The notes under the pieces: model-generated
Told to the model about the DNA's origin: nothing
Database searches by the model: none
What the model saw: the letters and a program-made list of their open reading frames with translations, nothing else
Program-made: the position numbers and the translations under genes
In this document: one piece after another, positions 1-8,302 of the stretch
Layout: each line of letters begins with the position of its first letter
How positions within the stretch are numbered: position 1 is the stretch's first letter
DNA from: Terriglobia bacterium
GTDB lineage: Bacteria; Acidobacteriota; Terriglobia; Acidiferrales; UBA7541
NCBI GenBank assembly: GCA_020073485.1
Contig: JAIQFB010000006.1
Span: forward strand, 62,001 to 126,000
Direction: 5' to 3'
Length of the DNA stretch: 64,000 bases

Positions 1-1
1 A

Positions 2-709
2 TTGCAAGTGGATGTATTGGACGTGCAGCACAAAGGGTGGGCCTGGACCAGCGTGGTCAGCGGCCTCGGCTTCCTCAAGCAGCGTTTTGCCGAGCCGTTT
101 TTGTTTCTCTGGAAATTGGAAGGCGAAGTGAGCCGGTCACTGGCGCCCGCAATGGTGCCGTTGGGGCCTTTCTGCGGCGTGATGGGCGTTGCGCCCGCGG
201 AGGACGGCGAATTCCGCACGCGCCCGCCCGGAGTATTCGGCGGAAACATGGACGTGCGCGAGCTGTGCACCGGGGCGACGCTGTATCTTCCGGTGCTGAA
301 CCGCGGCGCACTGTTTTCCGCGGGCGATGCGCACGCCGCGCAAGGCGATGGGGAAGTGTGCATCAACGGGATGGAGTGCCCGGTGGACGCGACACTGCGT
401 TTTCAGCTGCACAAGGGCCGGCCGCTTTCCGCGCCGATGATCGAAACCCCTGCGCGGCAAAAACCCGACGCGGACGCCGGCGAATGGATCGTCGTTGAAT
501 CGGCCACCGACTCGACCGTTGCCGCGCGCGCGGCAACTTCCCGCATGATCGATTTTCTCGCCGCGCATTGGGGATTCAGCGAGGTCCACGCGTACTTGCT
601 TTGCAGCGTGGCCATGAACCTGCGCATCAGCCAGGTGGTGAACGAACCGATGTTCACGGTGTCGGCCGCCATCTCGAAGAAGATTCTGCCGCAAAGGAAG
701 ATTTTCTAA
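2..709 (+). CDS. Acetamidase/formamidase family protein, 5'-truncated by the window edge
   Basis: The family hydrolyses short amides (formamide, acetamide) to ammonia and the carboxylate. The frame is open to the left edge, so the 235 residues visible are the C-terminal part of a protein normally about 300-400 aa long. Family motifs are seen: GGNMDVRELCTGATLYLPV near residue 80, then a GALFSAGDAHAAQGDGEV block that in the family contributes metal-binding Asp/His, and a substrate-loop NEPMFTVSAA near the C terminus. The stop lies 3 nt before the AtzH/HpxZ-like gene, so the two are almost certainly co-transcribed. The true start is outside the window. Substrate is not decidable from sequence; an amide is expected from the family and from the nitrogen-catabolic neighbours. 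Confidence 0.85.
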   Translation: MQVDVLDVQHKGWAWTSVVSGLGFLKQRFAEPFLFLWKLEGEVSRSLAPAMVPLGPFCGVMGVAPAEDGEFRTRPPGVFGGNMDVRELCTGATLYLPVLNRGALFSAGDAHAAQGDGEVCINGMECPVDATLRFQLHKGRPLSAPMIETPARQKPDADAGEWIVVESATDSTVAARAATSRMIDFLAAHWGFSEVHAYLLCSVAMNLRISQVVNEPMFTVSAAISKKILPQRKIF

Positions 710-712
710 CCC

Positions 713-1108
713 ATGGAGACGTCCTTGCAGATCAACGACCCTGAAACGGTCGCGGAATTGCAGCAACTCTACCCGCTGTACGAAACTGCTCTGGTCACGA
801 ACGACGCCGACACGCTCACGCGCATGTTCTGGACCTCGCCACACACCACGCGCTTTGGACAAACCGAAAGCCTGCACGGAATCGATGAAATCACGGCGTT
901 CCGCAAAGGCCGCGCGCCGGTGAATCTGGCTCGCACCGTAAAACGGCTGGATATCGTCACGTTCGGGCGCGATTTTGGGAGCGTCACGCTGGAGTTTGAC
1001 CGCACCGTCGAGGGACGAGTGGTCCACGGGCGGCAAACCCAGGTGTGGGTACGCTTGTCGGAGGGCTGGCGTATCGTATCGGCACATGTGTCAGTCCTGC
1101 CGGGATAA
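713..1108 (+). CDS. AtzH/HpxZ-like protein (DUF3225, SnoaL-like fold)
   Basis: A 131-aa single-domain protein. The pattern (an N-terminal helix with NDADTLTRMFW, the HTTRFG segment, GRQTQVWVRLSEGWRIVSAHVS at the end) is that of the HpxZ/AtzH group. AtzH is a small cone-fold enzyme acting on 1,3-dicarboxyurea in cyanuric acid breakdown; HpxZ sits in oxalurate catabolism gene sets. The start ATG lies 3 nt after the amidase stop, which suggests translational coupling. A role in processing a carboxylated urea or amide is inference from family and neighbour; a plain NTF2-like protein of unknown role is the alternative. Confidence 0.75.
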   Translation: METSLQINDPETVAELQQLYPLYETALVTNDADTLTRMFWTSPHTTRFGQTESLHGIDEITAFRKGRAPVNLARTVKRLDIVTFGRDFGSVTLEFDRTVEGRVVHGRQTQVWVRLSEGWRIVSAHVSVLPG

Positions 1109-1110
1109 CG

Positions 1111-1134
1111 CTTCCGGCGGGCGGAAGTCCTTTT
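1111..1134 (+). terminator. Weak intrinsic terminator after the amidase/AtzH-like pair
   Basis: Stem CTTCCG (1111-1116), loop GCGGG, stem CGGAAG (1122-1127), followed by TCCTTTT. It begins 2 nt after the AtzH-like stop codon. The stem is only 6 bp, so efficiency is doubtful. Confidence 0.45.
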
Positions 1135-1525
1135 GCTGCGCAAAGATCCGTCGGTGCCGGCGTCGTTGCCCGCGTGCGATCCCTTCCCCCATCGCCATTT
1201 CCCCAGCGGAGTCCGTACCTCGCGGTTGAAATTTTGCACAGCCCTGGCCTTTTTTGCACAATCCAGGCCCATGGCAATTCCGTGAAAGTATGAGATAAAT
1301 CCCCCTCAGGCCCCGGACTCAGAAACCTTCCTGCACCGCGGAAAATTGGAATACAAATTCCTGATAGCGATGATCTAAAGAATGCGTTTTTCTTGAAGGC
1401 GGATTTGGCGTACGTTGCTTGAATTCATTTTGGCTGGAAGTGGAGTTGTGGGGGCTCTCGAAATCACCCGGACTTGGAGTTTGGAAGCATTGGGTGACGA
1501 TTTCGACTTTGGAGGGTAAACGGAA
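1135..1525. other. Intergenic leader of the first TonB-dependent receptor
   Basis: About 390 nt without a convincing gene. The last part must hold the promoter of the receptor gene, but I see no clear -35/-10 pair. A GGAGGG Shine-Dalgarno at 1511-1516 sits 9 nt before the ATG at 1526. No RNA gene or repeat was recognised. Confidence 0.5.
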
Positions 1526-4500
1526 ATGAAATTGCAAAAGCGGCAGTTTGCACTGGTTCTGGCGTCATTTTTCGCCATGGCACTTATTCTCGGGCCGTAT
1601 GCGCGCGCGCAGCAGACGCTCGGCGGCATCACCGGCGCGGTAACCGACTCTTCGGGCGCGGTGGTCGTCAATGCCACGGTCACCGTGGTTGGCGATCAGA
1701 CGAAACTCACGCGCGAACAGACCACGAATGCGAGCGGGATCTACTCGTTTGTGAACTTGCCTATCGGGGCGTACACGGTGACAGTCACGCAGGCCGGTTT
1801 CCAGTCGCAAACCATACCGGCCATCGTAGTGCAGGCCAACCGCACCGTCACGCTCAACGCCGAGTTGAAAGTCGGCAACGTCAGCGAGTCGATTACGGTG
1901 GAAGAGACCCCGCTGCTGAATGCCGTCGACACCACCAACGGATACGTCATGGATAAGCTGCAAATCGATGCCGTTCCCCTGCCCACAGGCTCGTTCACGG
2001 GGCTGACCATTCTTTCCCCCGGCGTAAACGCGGAACTTTCCGGCGGAACCGGCGCCAATGCGGGCCTGGGCAACGCGCCCGTCTGGGCCAACGGCCAGCG
2101 CGACACCAGCAACACGTTTTTGCTGAATGGCGTCGACGCCCGGAGCCTTTTCAACGGCAAGAGCACCAGCCAGGTGGCTTCGGCGCGCGTTGTGAATAAC
2201 ACGGGCGTCAGCGGCGCCTCCAGCTTGAGCGCCATTCCCGTACAGAGCAGTGCTTCGGTCTACCTGGCCATCGGCGAGTCCATTCCCTCGCCGGCTCCCG
2301 AAACCATTTCCGAAGTTCGCGTGAATACTTCGATGTACGACGCGCAGCAGGGCTCGACCAGCGGCGCGCATATCGACATGAGCACCGCTTCGGGCACCAA
2401 CACGATTCACGGAACCGCCTACGTGCATCGCGGCACCAACTGGCTCAATGCCGATCCGTATTTCTACAACGCCGACCCCAACATTCCCGCCAATGAGAAG
2501 AACCCAGGCCTGCACCGCTACACTGCCGGCGGTGCGGTTGGCTTGCCCATCAAGAAGGACAAGCTCTTCTTCTATGGCAGCTACCAGCAGACACGCGCTT
2601 CGGATGACGAGATCGGCATTTCGCGCGCGTTTGTGCCGCCAGACCTTACCAATGACCGTTCGCTCGCAGGCTTGGCTGCGCTTGCTAGCACGGACACGAC
2701 TTTCGCATCGCCTCTCAACACGACCTTCGAGGCCCCCGTGACGGTGACCCCAAATTTCACCACCACTCCTTGCGGGTCGGGCAATACCGACACTTGCGGC
2801 GTCAATCCCATCGCGTACACGTTGTTCAATTACAAGCTGCCCAACGGCCAATTCCTCATCCCGTCCGCAAATCCGAATTCGGTTGTGAAGACCAGCGGCG
2901 CGGGACCATTGGCTACGGCGTTTCCGGAGGACGCCGAGGTTCCGGGGACGGCCGTATTCATGGCCAAACAGGCTGTCGCGGACCTGGACTGGAATCCCAA
3001 TTCAGCTCATTCTTTTTCCGCCAAGTATTACTACCAGCATGATCCGACCATCGCCCCGTACGGGTATTCGATGTTCGCCGGTTTTGCACAGCATCTGGAC
3101 GCCGGAAGCCAGGTCATCTCGCTGAGTCACACGCAGATCCTGAAGTCCAATCTGAGCGTGACCGAAACGTTCGGTTTTATCCGGGAAAAAGCCTATAGCA
3201 CCATGGACCAGCCGTTTACCACAGCGCAATTTGCCTCGGCCTGTAAGACCCTTGTGCCCACCGCGACCACCGCGGATTGCACCATCAATTCGCTGGGTTC
3301 TTCCTTTTTCCCTGGCATCAGCCTGGTGTTCGCGGGCACAACGGCCACCCCGTATCCTTATTCCATGAACGTCGGCGCGGGAGCGGCTTCAGAGGGAGCC
3401 TTCACGGGAGTTTTCCAGAACCGATTCAATCCCTCCGCCAACGCCATCTGGACGCTGGGCAGGCACACCATCACGTTCGGCGGCAGCTTCGCGTACACGC
3501 AGCTCAATACCAAGGATCAAAGGGACCAGCAGGGGATGATCGCGTCGGCGGACTTTACCAACTTCATGGTTGGAAATCTCACCCCGAACTACGTCTACAA
3601 CATTACCGCTTTGCTGATTGGGAATGCGAATCGCTATTGGCGCGCGAATGAAACCGGCGAGTACATCCAGGACAAATTTCAATGGAAGAGCAACCTGGCG
3701 ATCACCGCGGGCCTCCGGTTCGATTGGGACGGCGGGTTGACGGAGAAAAACGGCAACCTGCTCAACTTCGATCCGTCGAAGTATTCCTACAACCCCTTGA
3801 CGGACACGATTACGTCGAACGGTCTGATCGTCGCCGGGAATAACCCGACGGCCGGAACGCCCGGCGTGAGCAAGACCACGCTGACCGGACGGCAGTGGGG
3901 TTTTGCTCCTCGCATCGGCGTCGCCTGGAGTCCGAAGATGTTCAACAGCAAAGTAGTGGTCCGCGCCGGTTGGGGAATGTACTACGACCGCGGCGAACTC
4001 TTCGCGTATCTGTCGCCGGGCCTGTCGCAGAACATTACCGGTGGAGGACCATTCGGGGTCAACCAGCAGCAGCCCTTTGTGGGCACACTGTCCTGCGGAA
4101 TTACGGCTCCTTGTGCAGGCAATGATCACGTCCCTACGTTGCAGAATCCGTATGGGACTGCAGCCGACCTGGCCATAGCAAAACCCACGGGGACTGCAAA
4201 TGGTATCGTTCTGCCGAATGCCTGCACGTTTGCGAACTTCAATAATCCGAGCCCGGTATGCTCTCCACTTTCCGAGAACACTTCGAACCCGACACCTTTT
4301 TATCTGGGAGCCTACGCGCGCAACAACAAGCTCCCCTACACGATGAACAGCACGCTGGATATTCAGTGGCAGCCGCGCAACGATTTGGCGATTGACATTG
4401 GCTACGTCAACGCTCTTGGCCGGCATGAGATCATTCCCATCCCGTTCAATCAGGCCAGAATCGCTTCGCCGTCGAACCCGCTCTGCGGACCTGCGCCGAA

Positions 4501-5638
4501 ATGCGCGAACCCCGGCGCTTCGCCGTTTGCCCAGTCCTATACCTACGGTTTCACACTCCAGCAGAACCAGGCTGGGTGCAACATTTTTGGCAACTTCTGC
4601 CCCGCGAATCTGCCCAACGAACAGCCGTACTTGGCCAACCCCGAGGGCGGCAACGTGGACTTGCGCGTTCCTTACATTGGGTTCGGCGCCGAGTCCGAGC
4701 TGTACACGGCGGAAGGGATCTCGGCCTACAACGCCTTGCAAGTGCACGTGGAAAAGAGGATCAGCCACGGGTTGCAAGCGGGTTTCTCTTACACGTTCTC
4801 ACGCTCGTTCGATGAGCAGAGCGCCCTGGGGCTCTTTTACAACGGCAATAACCCGCTCAATATCCGGGACGGTTATGGCCCGTCGGACTTTGACCGCACG
4901 CACGTGTTCAACATCACCTACCACTACGAACTCCCGAAATTCGTTTCGAGCAATTCGTGGGAAAGCAAGGTGACGAACGGCTGGGCCCTGCAGGGGTTGA
5001 TCACCCTGCAGAGCGGGCAGCCCTATAGCGTCATCGACTACTCGGGAGCCGTGGGCAGCGTGTTCTATAGCATCTTCGACGGAATCACGAATCCCATCGA
5101 TCCACTCGCCTCGGGCTGCACGCCGCAGAGCGCATTGACCGGGGCCGTCGGAAATAATCCCAACGCACCGGCCTTGAAAGCCTCCTGCTTCGCGTTGCCT
5201 CTGCTCGCTCCGGGCGCTTTGAATGGCGCAATTCCCGGAGCGTCGTCGAACAACGCCTTCGGAGATACGTTCGAAACCAATTTCACCACCGGACAGCGCA
5301 ACATTTTCCGGCAATCGTGGCAGAGGGTGGCGAACATCTCCCTGGAGAAGACGACTCCACTGACCGAGAGGGTTTCCCTGGCGTACAGCTTTGACGTCTT
5401 CAACCTGACGAACACGCCCAGCTTCGATATTCCCATCGACAACGTCACCCAAAACCTGAACTTCAGCGCGTTTCCGGTCGCGGGCTTGTGCCCGTCTCCA
5501 ACCATCAGCACTTCCGGATGCGATAATACCCTCAATTTCGGAAGCCCGTTCTTCAATGCACCCGGCGGCCTGGGCCAGGTCACGAAAACGATCGGCAGCT
5601 CGCGGCAGATTCAAATGACGCTTAGCCTTTCGTTCTAA
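1526..5638 (+). CDS. Oar-like TonB-dependent receptor with carboxypeptidase-regulatory domain
   Basis: A 1370-aa outer-membrane protein. Residues 1-28 form a signal peptide ending ARAQ. Residues about 30-115 are a CarboxypepD_reg-like Ig fold (GGITGAVTDSSGAVV, ASGIYSFVNLPIGAYTV). A plug-like region precedes a long beta-barrel, and the last residue is Phe (LSLSF), the usual outer-membrane insertion signal. These proteins are thought to import large or complex substrates; the ligand cannot be told. Oddity: the conserved EYGR..GGVVN..SKSGTN plug motif found in the two other receptors here is replaced by DAQQGSTSGAHIDMSTASG, so this is a divergent subfamily. The start is supported by a strong GGAGGG ribosome site. 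Confidence 0.9.
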   Translation: MKLQKRQFALVLASFFAMALILGPYARAQQTLGGITGAVTDSSGAVVVNATVTVVGDQTKLTREQTTNASGIYSFVNLPIGAYTVTVTQAGFQSQTIPAIVVQANRTVTLNAELKVGNVSESITVEETPLLNAVDTTNGYVMDKLQIDAVPLPTGSFTGLTILSPGVNAELSGGTGANAGLGNAPVWANGQRDTSNTFLLNGVDARSLFNGKSTSQVASARVVNNTGVSGASSLSAIPVQSSASVYLAIGESIPSPAPETISEVRVNTSMYDAQQGSTSGAHIDMSTASGTNTIHGTAYVHRGTNWLNADPYFYNADPNIPANEKNPGLHRYTAGGAVGLPIKKDKLFFYGSYQQTRASDDEIGISRAFVPPDLTNDRSLAGLAALASTDTTFASPLNTTFEAPVTVTPNFTTTPCGSGNTDTCGVNPIAYTLFNYKLPNGQFLIPSANPNSVVKTSGAGPLATAFPEDAEVPGTAVFMAKQAVADLDWNPNSAHSFSAKYYYQHDPTIAPYGYSMFAGFAQHLDAGSQVISLSHTQILKSNLSVTETFGFIREKAYSTMDQPFTTAQFASACKTLVPTATTADCTINSLGSSFFPGISLVFAGTTATPYPYSMNVGAGAASEGAFTGVFQNRFNPSANAIWTLGRHTITFGGSFAYTQLNTKDQRDQQGMIASADFTNFMVGNLTPNYVYNITALLIGNANRYWRANETGEYIQDKFQWKSNLAITAGLRFDWDGGLTEKNGNLLNFDPSKYSYNPLTDTITSNGLIVAGNNPTAGTPGVSKTTLTGRQWGFAPRIGVAWSPKMFNSKVVVRAGWGMYYDRGELFAYLSPGLSQNITGGGPFGVNQQQPFVGTLSCGITAPCAGNDHVPTLQNPYGTAADLAIAKPTGTANGIVLPNACTFANFNNPSPVCSPLSENTSNPTPFYLGAYARNNKLPYTMNSTLDIQWQPRNDLAIDIGYVNALGRHEIIPIPFNQARIASPSNPLCGPAPKCANPGASPFAQSYTYGFTLQQNQAGCNIFGNFCPANLPNEQPYLANPEGGNVDLRVPYIGFGAESELYTAEGISAYNALQVHVEKRISHGLQAGFSYTFSRSFDEQSALGLFYNGNNPLNIRDGYGPSDFDRTHVFNITYHYELPKFVSSNSWESKVTNGWALQGLITLQSGQPYSVIDYSGAVGSVFYSIFDGITNPIDPLASGCTPQSALTGAVGNNPNAPALKASCFALPLLAPGALNGAIPGASSNNAFGDTFETNFTTGQRNIFRQSWQRVANISLEKTTPLTERVSLAYSFDVFNLTNTPSFDIPIDNVTQNLNFSAFPVAGLCPSPTISTSGCDNTLNFGSPFFNAPGGLGQVTKTIGSSRQIQMTLSLSF

Positions 5639-5667
5639 CACCAACTCCGGATTGGAAGTGTTTGACG

Positions 5668-5702
5668 CGGCGGCATTCTTCGGAATGCCGCCGTTTTTGT
5701 TT
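5668..5702 (+). terminator. Strong intrinsic terminator with UUCG tetraloop
   Basis: A perfect 11-bp stem (5668-5678 with 5683-5693) closes a TTCG tetraloop at 5679-5682, closed by a C-G pair, the exceptionally stable cUUCGg form. TTTTTGTTT follows. It lies 30 nt after the receptor stop. Confidence 0.95.
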
Positions 5703-5740
5703 CCGTTCGGGCTTGATTGTGCCGGCCTGTGAATAGAGCG

Positions 5741-5756
5741 ACATGCTGAAGCCTGT
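5741..5756. repeat. REP-like hairpin, short copy (core GCTGAAGC)
   Basis: ACATGCTGAAGCCTGT is a near-palindrome sharing the core of the larger elements at 13930-14000 and 40897-40962. It lies between the convergent receptor and DUF3891 genes. Confidence 0.5.
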
Positions 5757-5765
5757 CCTACTGGT

Positions 5766-6590
5766 TCAGCTTGCGCTCACCGTCACCGAAAGCGTTTCGA
5801 TGGGGGCTTGCTGGAAGGCGCTTTGCAATTCCGCAGCATCGGAGAAAGTCTTGCCTTGCACATGGCGCGCAGGGAAACGAAACGTCAGCGAAGGCTCGGC
5901 GTACGGGTAGGGATCGAGGACGAAGTGGCGCGGACCGGCGGCGCGGACCTGGACGGGAACGTGGCCGCCGTCGCGCGTGGGCAGGAGATGCAGCAGAGTG
6001 GCCGGCTGGCGGAAATCGACGCACGTGAGCAGCGAAAGATTGTCGTTGGCCTGCAACAGGCGGAAATGATCGAGGATCGCGGCGTCGCTGGTGTGCTTGG
6101 GAGCGAAAGACGGATCGGAACCCACCTGCTCGCGCAGGGATTTCTGGAATACCAGCTGTTCGACCAGGAAGCGGTCGAGCAGGGGAAGTTGCGCGGGCGC
6201 GATGGTCGAACGGTCGGCGTGGTCAGAGAGCAGGCTGTAGGTGTGCATGGAAATCAAGATGGCCGCGTAGGGATCCTCGGCGGCGATCAGGCGGACGGCG
6301 CGGTCGCGCACGGCTAGGTAATCCTCGAGATCGATTTCCTCGAAGGCCGAATATTTTCCGACCAACTCCACGCCGAACGCGCTGGGTTTTCCCTGGCGCG
6401 TGATTTGCGGGGCGGCGTCGCGTGCGGCCCAGCCGTCATCGTGGCGAGCGATGCCGCGAAGCACGTGTTCGCGGGGTTCGGGCGCGAGGAAGCGATCGTT
6501 TCCCCAGCGCTGTGCGAACGCTCCGGCCAGCCGGGCGTGATCGGGGTGCGTGACCAGCCACCATCCGGTTTCCGTTTCCAGTCGCAACAT
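5766..6590 (-). CDS. DUF3891 family protein
   Basis: A 274-aa soluble protein matching the DUF3891 pattern: TGWWLVTHPDHARLAG.FA at the N terminus, then IARHDDGW and an ISMHTYSLLSDHAD segment. The spaced His/Asp residues (HPDH, RHDDG, HTY, DHAD) resemble an HD-type metal site, but no biochemical function is established that I know of. The ATG at 6590 has a GAGGTG ribosome site 9 nt upstream. It is on the same strand as, and 138 nt beyond, the ABC permease gene, so it may be the distal gene of that transcription unit; REP-like hairpins in between argue for partial separation. Confidence 0.8.
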   Translation of the reverse strand: MLRLETETGWWLVTHPDHARLAGAFAQRWGNDRFLAPEPREHVLRGIARHDDGWAARDAAPQITRQGKPSAFGVELVGKYSAFEEIDLEDYLAVRDRAVRLIAAEDPYAAILISMHTYSLLSDHADRSTIAPAQLPLLDRFLVEQLVFQKSLREQVGSDPSFAPKHTSDAAILDHFRLLQANDNLSLLTCVDFRQPATLLHLLPTRDGGHVPVQVRAAGPRHFVLDPYPYAEPSLTFRFPARHVQGKTFSDAAELQSAFQQAPIETLSVTVSAS

Positions 6591-6640
6591 GACGGGTCAC
6601 CTCGTGAAAGATTCTGTTCCGGTCACTTCAAATTGTCGCG

Positions 6641-6696
6641 CCCACCTTCAGGCGGGCATGTGCTGGACCACCGGGTGCCCGTCTAAAGGCGGGCAC
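6641..6696. repeat. REP-like pair, second family (GCCC..TTTAG/CTTCA..GGGC)
   Basis: Two adjacent hairpins. The first spans about 6641-6657 (CCCACC/GGCGGG with one mismatch). The second is GTGCCCG (6675-6681) with CGGGCAC (6690-6696). A related hairpin occurs at 21055-21075. They lie just beyond the permease stop on the minus strand. Confidence 0.5.
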
Positions 6697-6728
6697 TACA
6701 TCGTCTTTCATGCTGCCGCGGCGTTGCC

Positions 6729-7520
6729 TCACTCGGCCTCCGGAACGCGCGCCGATTCGTGCCAGCGGTGCAGAAAATACCATTCCATGAACATCACCAG
6801 GAAAAAAAAGCAAAAGCCAAGAACCGTAGTGGCGAACACCAGCGCAAATAAGTAGTCCGTTTGCAGCTGCGACCAGGCGTAGAGAATGGAATAGCCGAGG
6901 CCTCCCACGCCCACCTGGCTCGAGCCGGCATACAACTCGCCGGTAACGGCTCCGATCACCGCGATGCCGCTGGCGATGCGAATGCCTACAAAGAGTGACG
7001 GCACGGCGTGCGGCAGGCGCAGCTTGAAGAGTAGCTGGGCGCGCGAAGCGCTGTGCATCAAAAAAAGATGTACCAGATTTTCGTCCACGCTGATCAGGCC
7101 CTGTGTGGTATTAGCGATGATGGGCGCGAGCGAAATGATAAAGGCGATGAGGGTCACCGCGGGTTCCCCCGCTCCCACCCACATCAGGATCAGCGGCGCG
7201 ACCGCGATGATCGGCACGGTTTGCAGAAGCAGCGTGTACGGATAAAACATTTTTCGCACCCAGCGCGATTGCGCAAAAACCAGCGCGATAACGACTCCCA
7301 CGGCGATGCTGGCCGCGAGGCCTCCCGCGGATTCTTCCGCCGTGATGGCCAGGGAGTTCAGCAACGTCGGCAGCCGCGTGTGGACCGCTTTCGCCACTGC
7401 ATACGGCGTCGGCAACATATAAGGCGGCACGCGGAACACCCAGAGCACGATTTGCCACAACACCAATAGTGCGGCGAACACCACCAGAGCGTTCACCGCC
7501 GTGAGTAATCGCTGCTTCAT
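6729..7520 (-). CDS. ABC transporter permease (SsuC/TauC/ThiX type)
   Basis: A 263-aa inner-membrane protein with about six hydrophobic segments: one near residues 7-28, several between 65 and 135, and a final one near 225-245. The cytoplasmic coupling (EAA-like) loop is visible as SASRAQLLFKLRLPHAVPSL followed by GIRIASG. It belongs to the taurine/nitrate/pyrimidine importer family. Its start overlaps the ATPase stop by 4 bp, so the two form one unit. The matching binding protein is the divergent lipoprotein at 12892. The substrate is unknown; the enzymes of the operon suggest a nitrogen-containing heterocycle or amide. It is the last gene of the overlapping series. Confidence 0.92.
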   Translation of the reverse strand: MKQRLLTAVNALVVFAALLVLWQIVLWVFRVPPYMLPTPYAVAKAVHTRLPTLLNSLAITAEESAGGLAASIAVGVVIALVFAQSRWVRKMFYPYTLLLQTVPIIAVAPLILMWVGAGEPAVTLIAFIISLAPIIANTTQGLISVDENLVHLFLMHSASRAQLLFKLRLPHAVPSLFVGIRIASGIAVIGAVTGELYAGSSQVGVGGLGYSILYAWSQLQTDYLFALVFATTVLGFCFFFLVMFMEWYFLHRWHESARVPEAE

Positions 7521-8302
7521 GCCGCCAAGGTCTCCCGCAGTGCATGCGATACCCTCGACACCAGGGCGTCAAATTCCGGCGATGTGCGCAGCGCCGCGAC
7601 GCGCGGCGATGGCAAATCCACAGGAAACACCGCGTGAATGCGCCCCGGATTCGGCGCCAGCACCACGATCCGGTCGGAAAGGAATGCCGCCTCGGCCACC
7701 GAATGCGTCACGAATACAGCGGCCCATTTCTGCTCGCTGCGCAGGCGTAATATTTCTTCGTTCAATCGGTCGCGCGACATTTCATCCAGGGCCGCGAACG
7801 GCTCGTCCAATAGCAGCAGGCGCGGGCTGGTGGCCAGCGCCCGTGCGATCGAGACGCGCATTTTCATTCCGCCGGAAAGCTCGCGCGGATAGGCGCCGGC
7901 CACATGGTTCAGTCCCACCAGCGCGAGCAGGGAAGCGATCGTTTTTTTTCTGCGGTCGCTGGCAACGCCTTCCAGTTCCAGGCTCAGGCCGATGTTGGCG
8001 GTGACGGTGCGCCAGGGCAGCAGCGTCGCTTCCTGGAAGACGTAGGAAACCGTTTCGCGGGCGTTCTGCGGCGTCATGCCCTCGACGCGGATGGTTCCGG
8101 AAGTGGGCGCCGTCAGGCCGGAAATCAATTTCAAGATCGTGGACTTGCCGCAACCCGATGGGCTGATGATGCTGACGAATTCCTCGCGGCAGACGGTGAG
8201 GTCCAGCGACTGGAGCACGGCGGGGCCGTTGCCATAACTCTTGGTAACGCCTGCAATTTCGATCTGTGGGACATCGTTCCGGATTTCTGGCGCTGGATTC
8301 AT
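7517..8302 (-). CDS. ABC transporter ATP-binding protein (SsuB/TauB/ThiZ type)
   Basis: A 261-aa ATPase with Walker A SPSGCGKST near residue 50, signature LSGGM near 143, Walker B LLLLDEP, and H-loop VFVTHSVAEA. Oddity: the first Walker A residue is Ser where the GxxxxGKS/T consensus has Gly; the essential Lys-Ser/Thr are kept, so activity is still expected. Start and stop both overlap their neighbours by 4 bp (CocE-like gene upstream, permease downstream). It powers import of the ligand caught by the lipoprotein at 12892. Confidence 0.92.
   Translation of the reverse strand: MNPAPEIRNDVPQIEIAGVTKSYGNGPAVLQSLDLTVCREEFVSIISPSGCGKSTILKLISGLTAPTSGTIRVEGMTPQNARETVSYVFQEATLLPWRTVTANIGLSLELEGVASDRRKKTIASLLALVGLNHVAGAYPRELSGGMKMRVSIARALATSPRLLLLDEPFAALDEMSRDRLNEEILRLRSEQKWAAVFVTHSVAEAAFLSDRIVVLAPNPGRIHAVFPVDLPSPRVAALRTSPEFDALVSRVSHALRETLAA

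Noticed and set aside
1135-1525. Possible riboswitch or small RNA in the long leader before receptor 1
   Set aside because: No recognised aptamer core and no conserved stem arrangement could be traced by eye.
3389-4777. Long open frame of 462 codons on the minus strand inside the first receptor gene
   Set aside because: It lies antisense to a convincing receptor with signal peptide, domains and terminator; composition is Arg/Val-rich as expected of GC-rich shadows, and no domain is recognisable.
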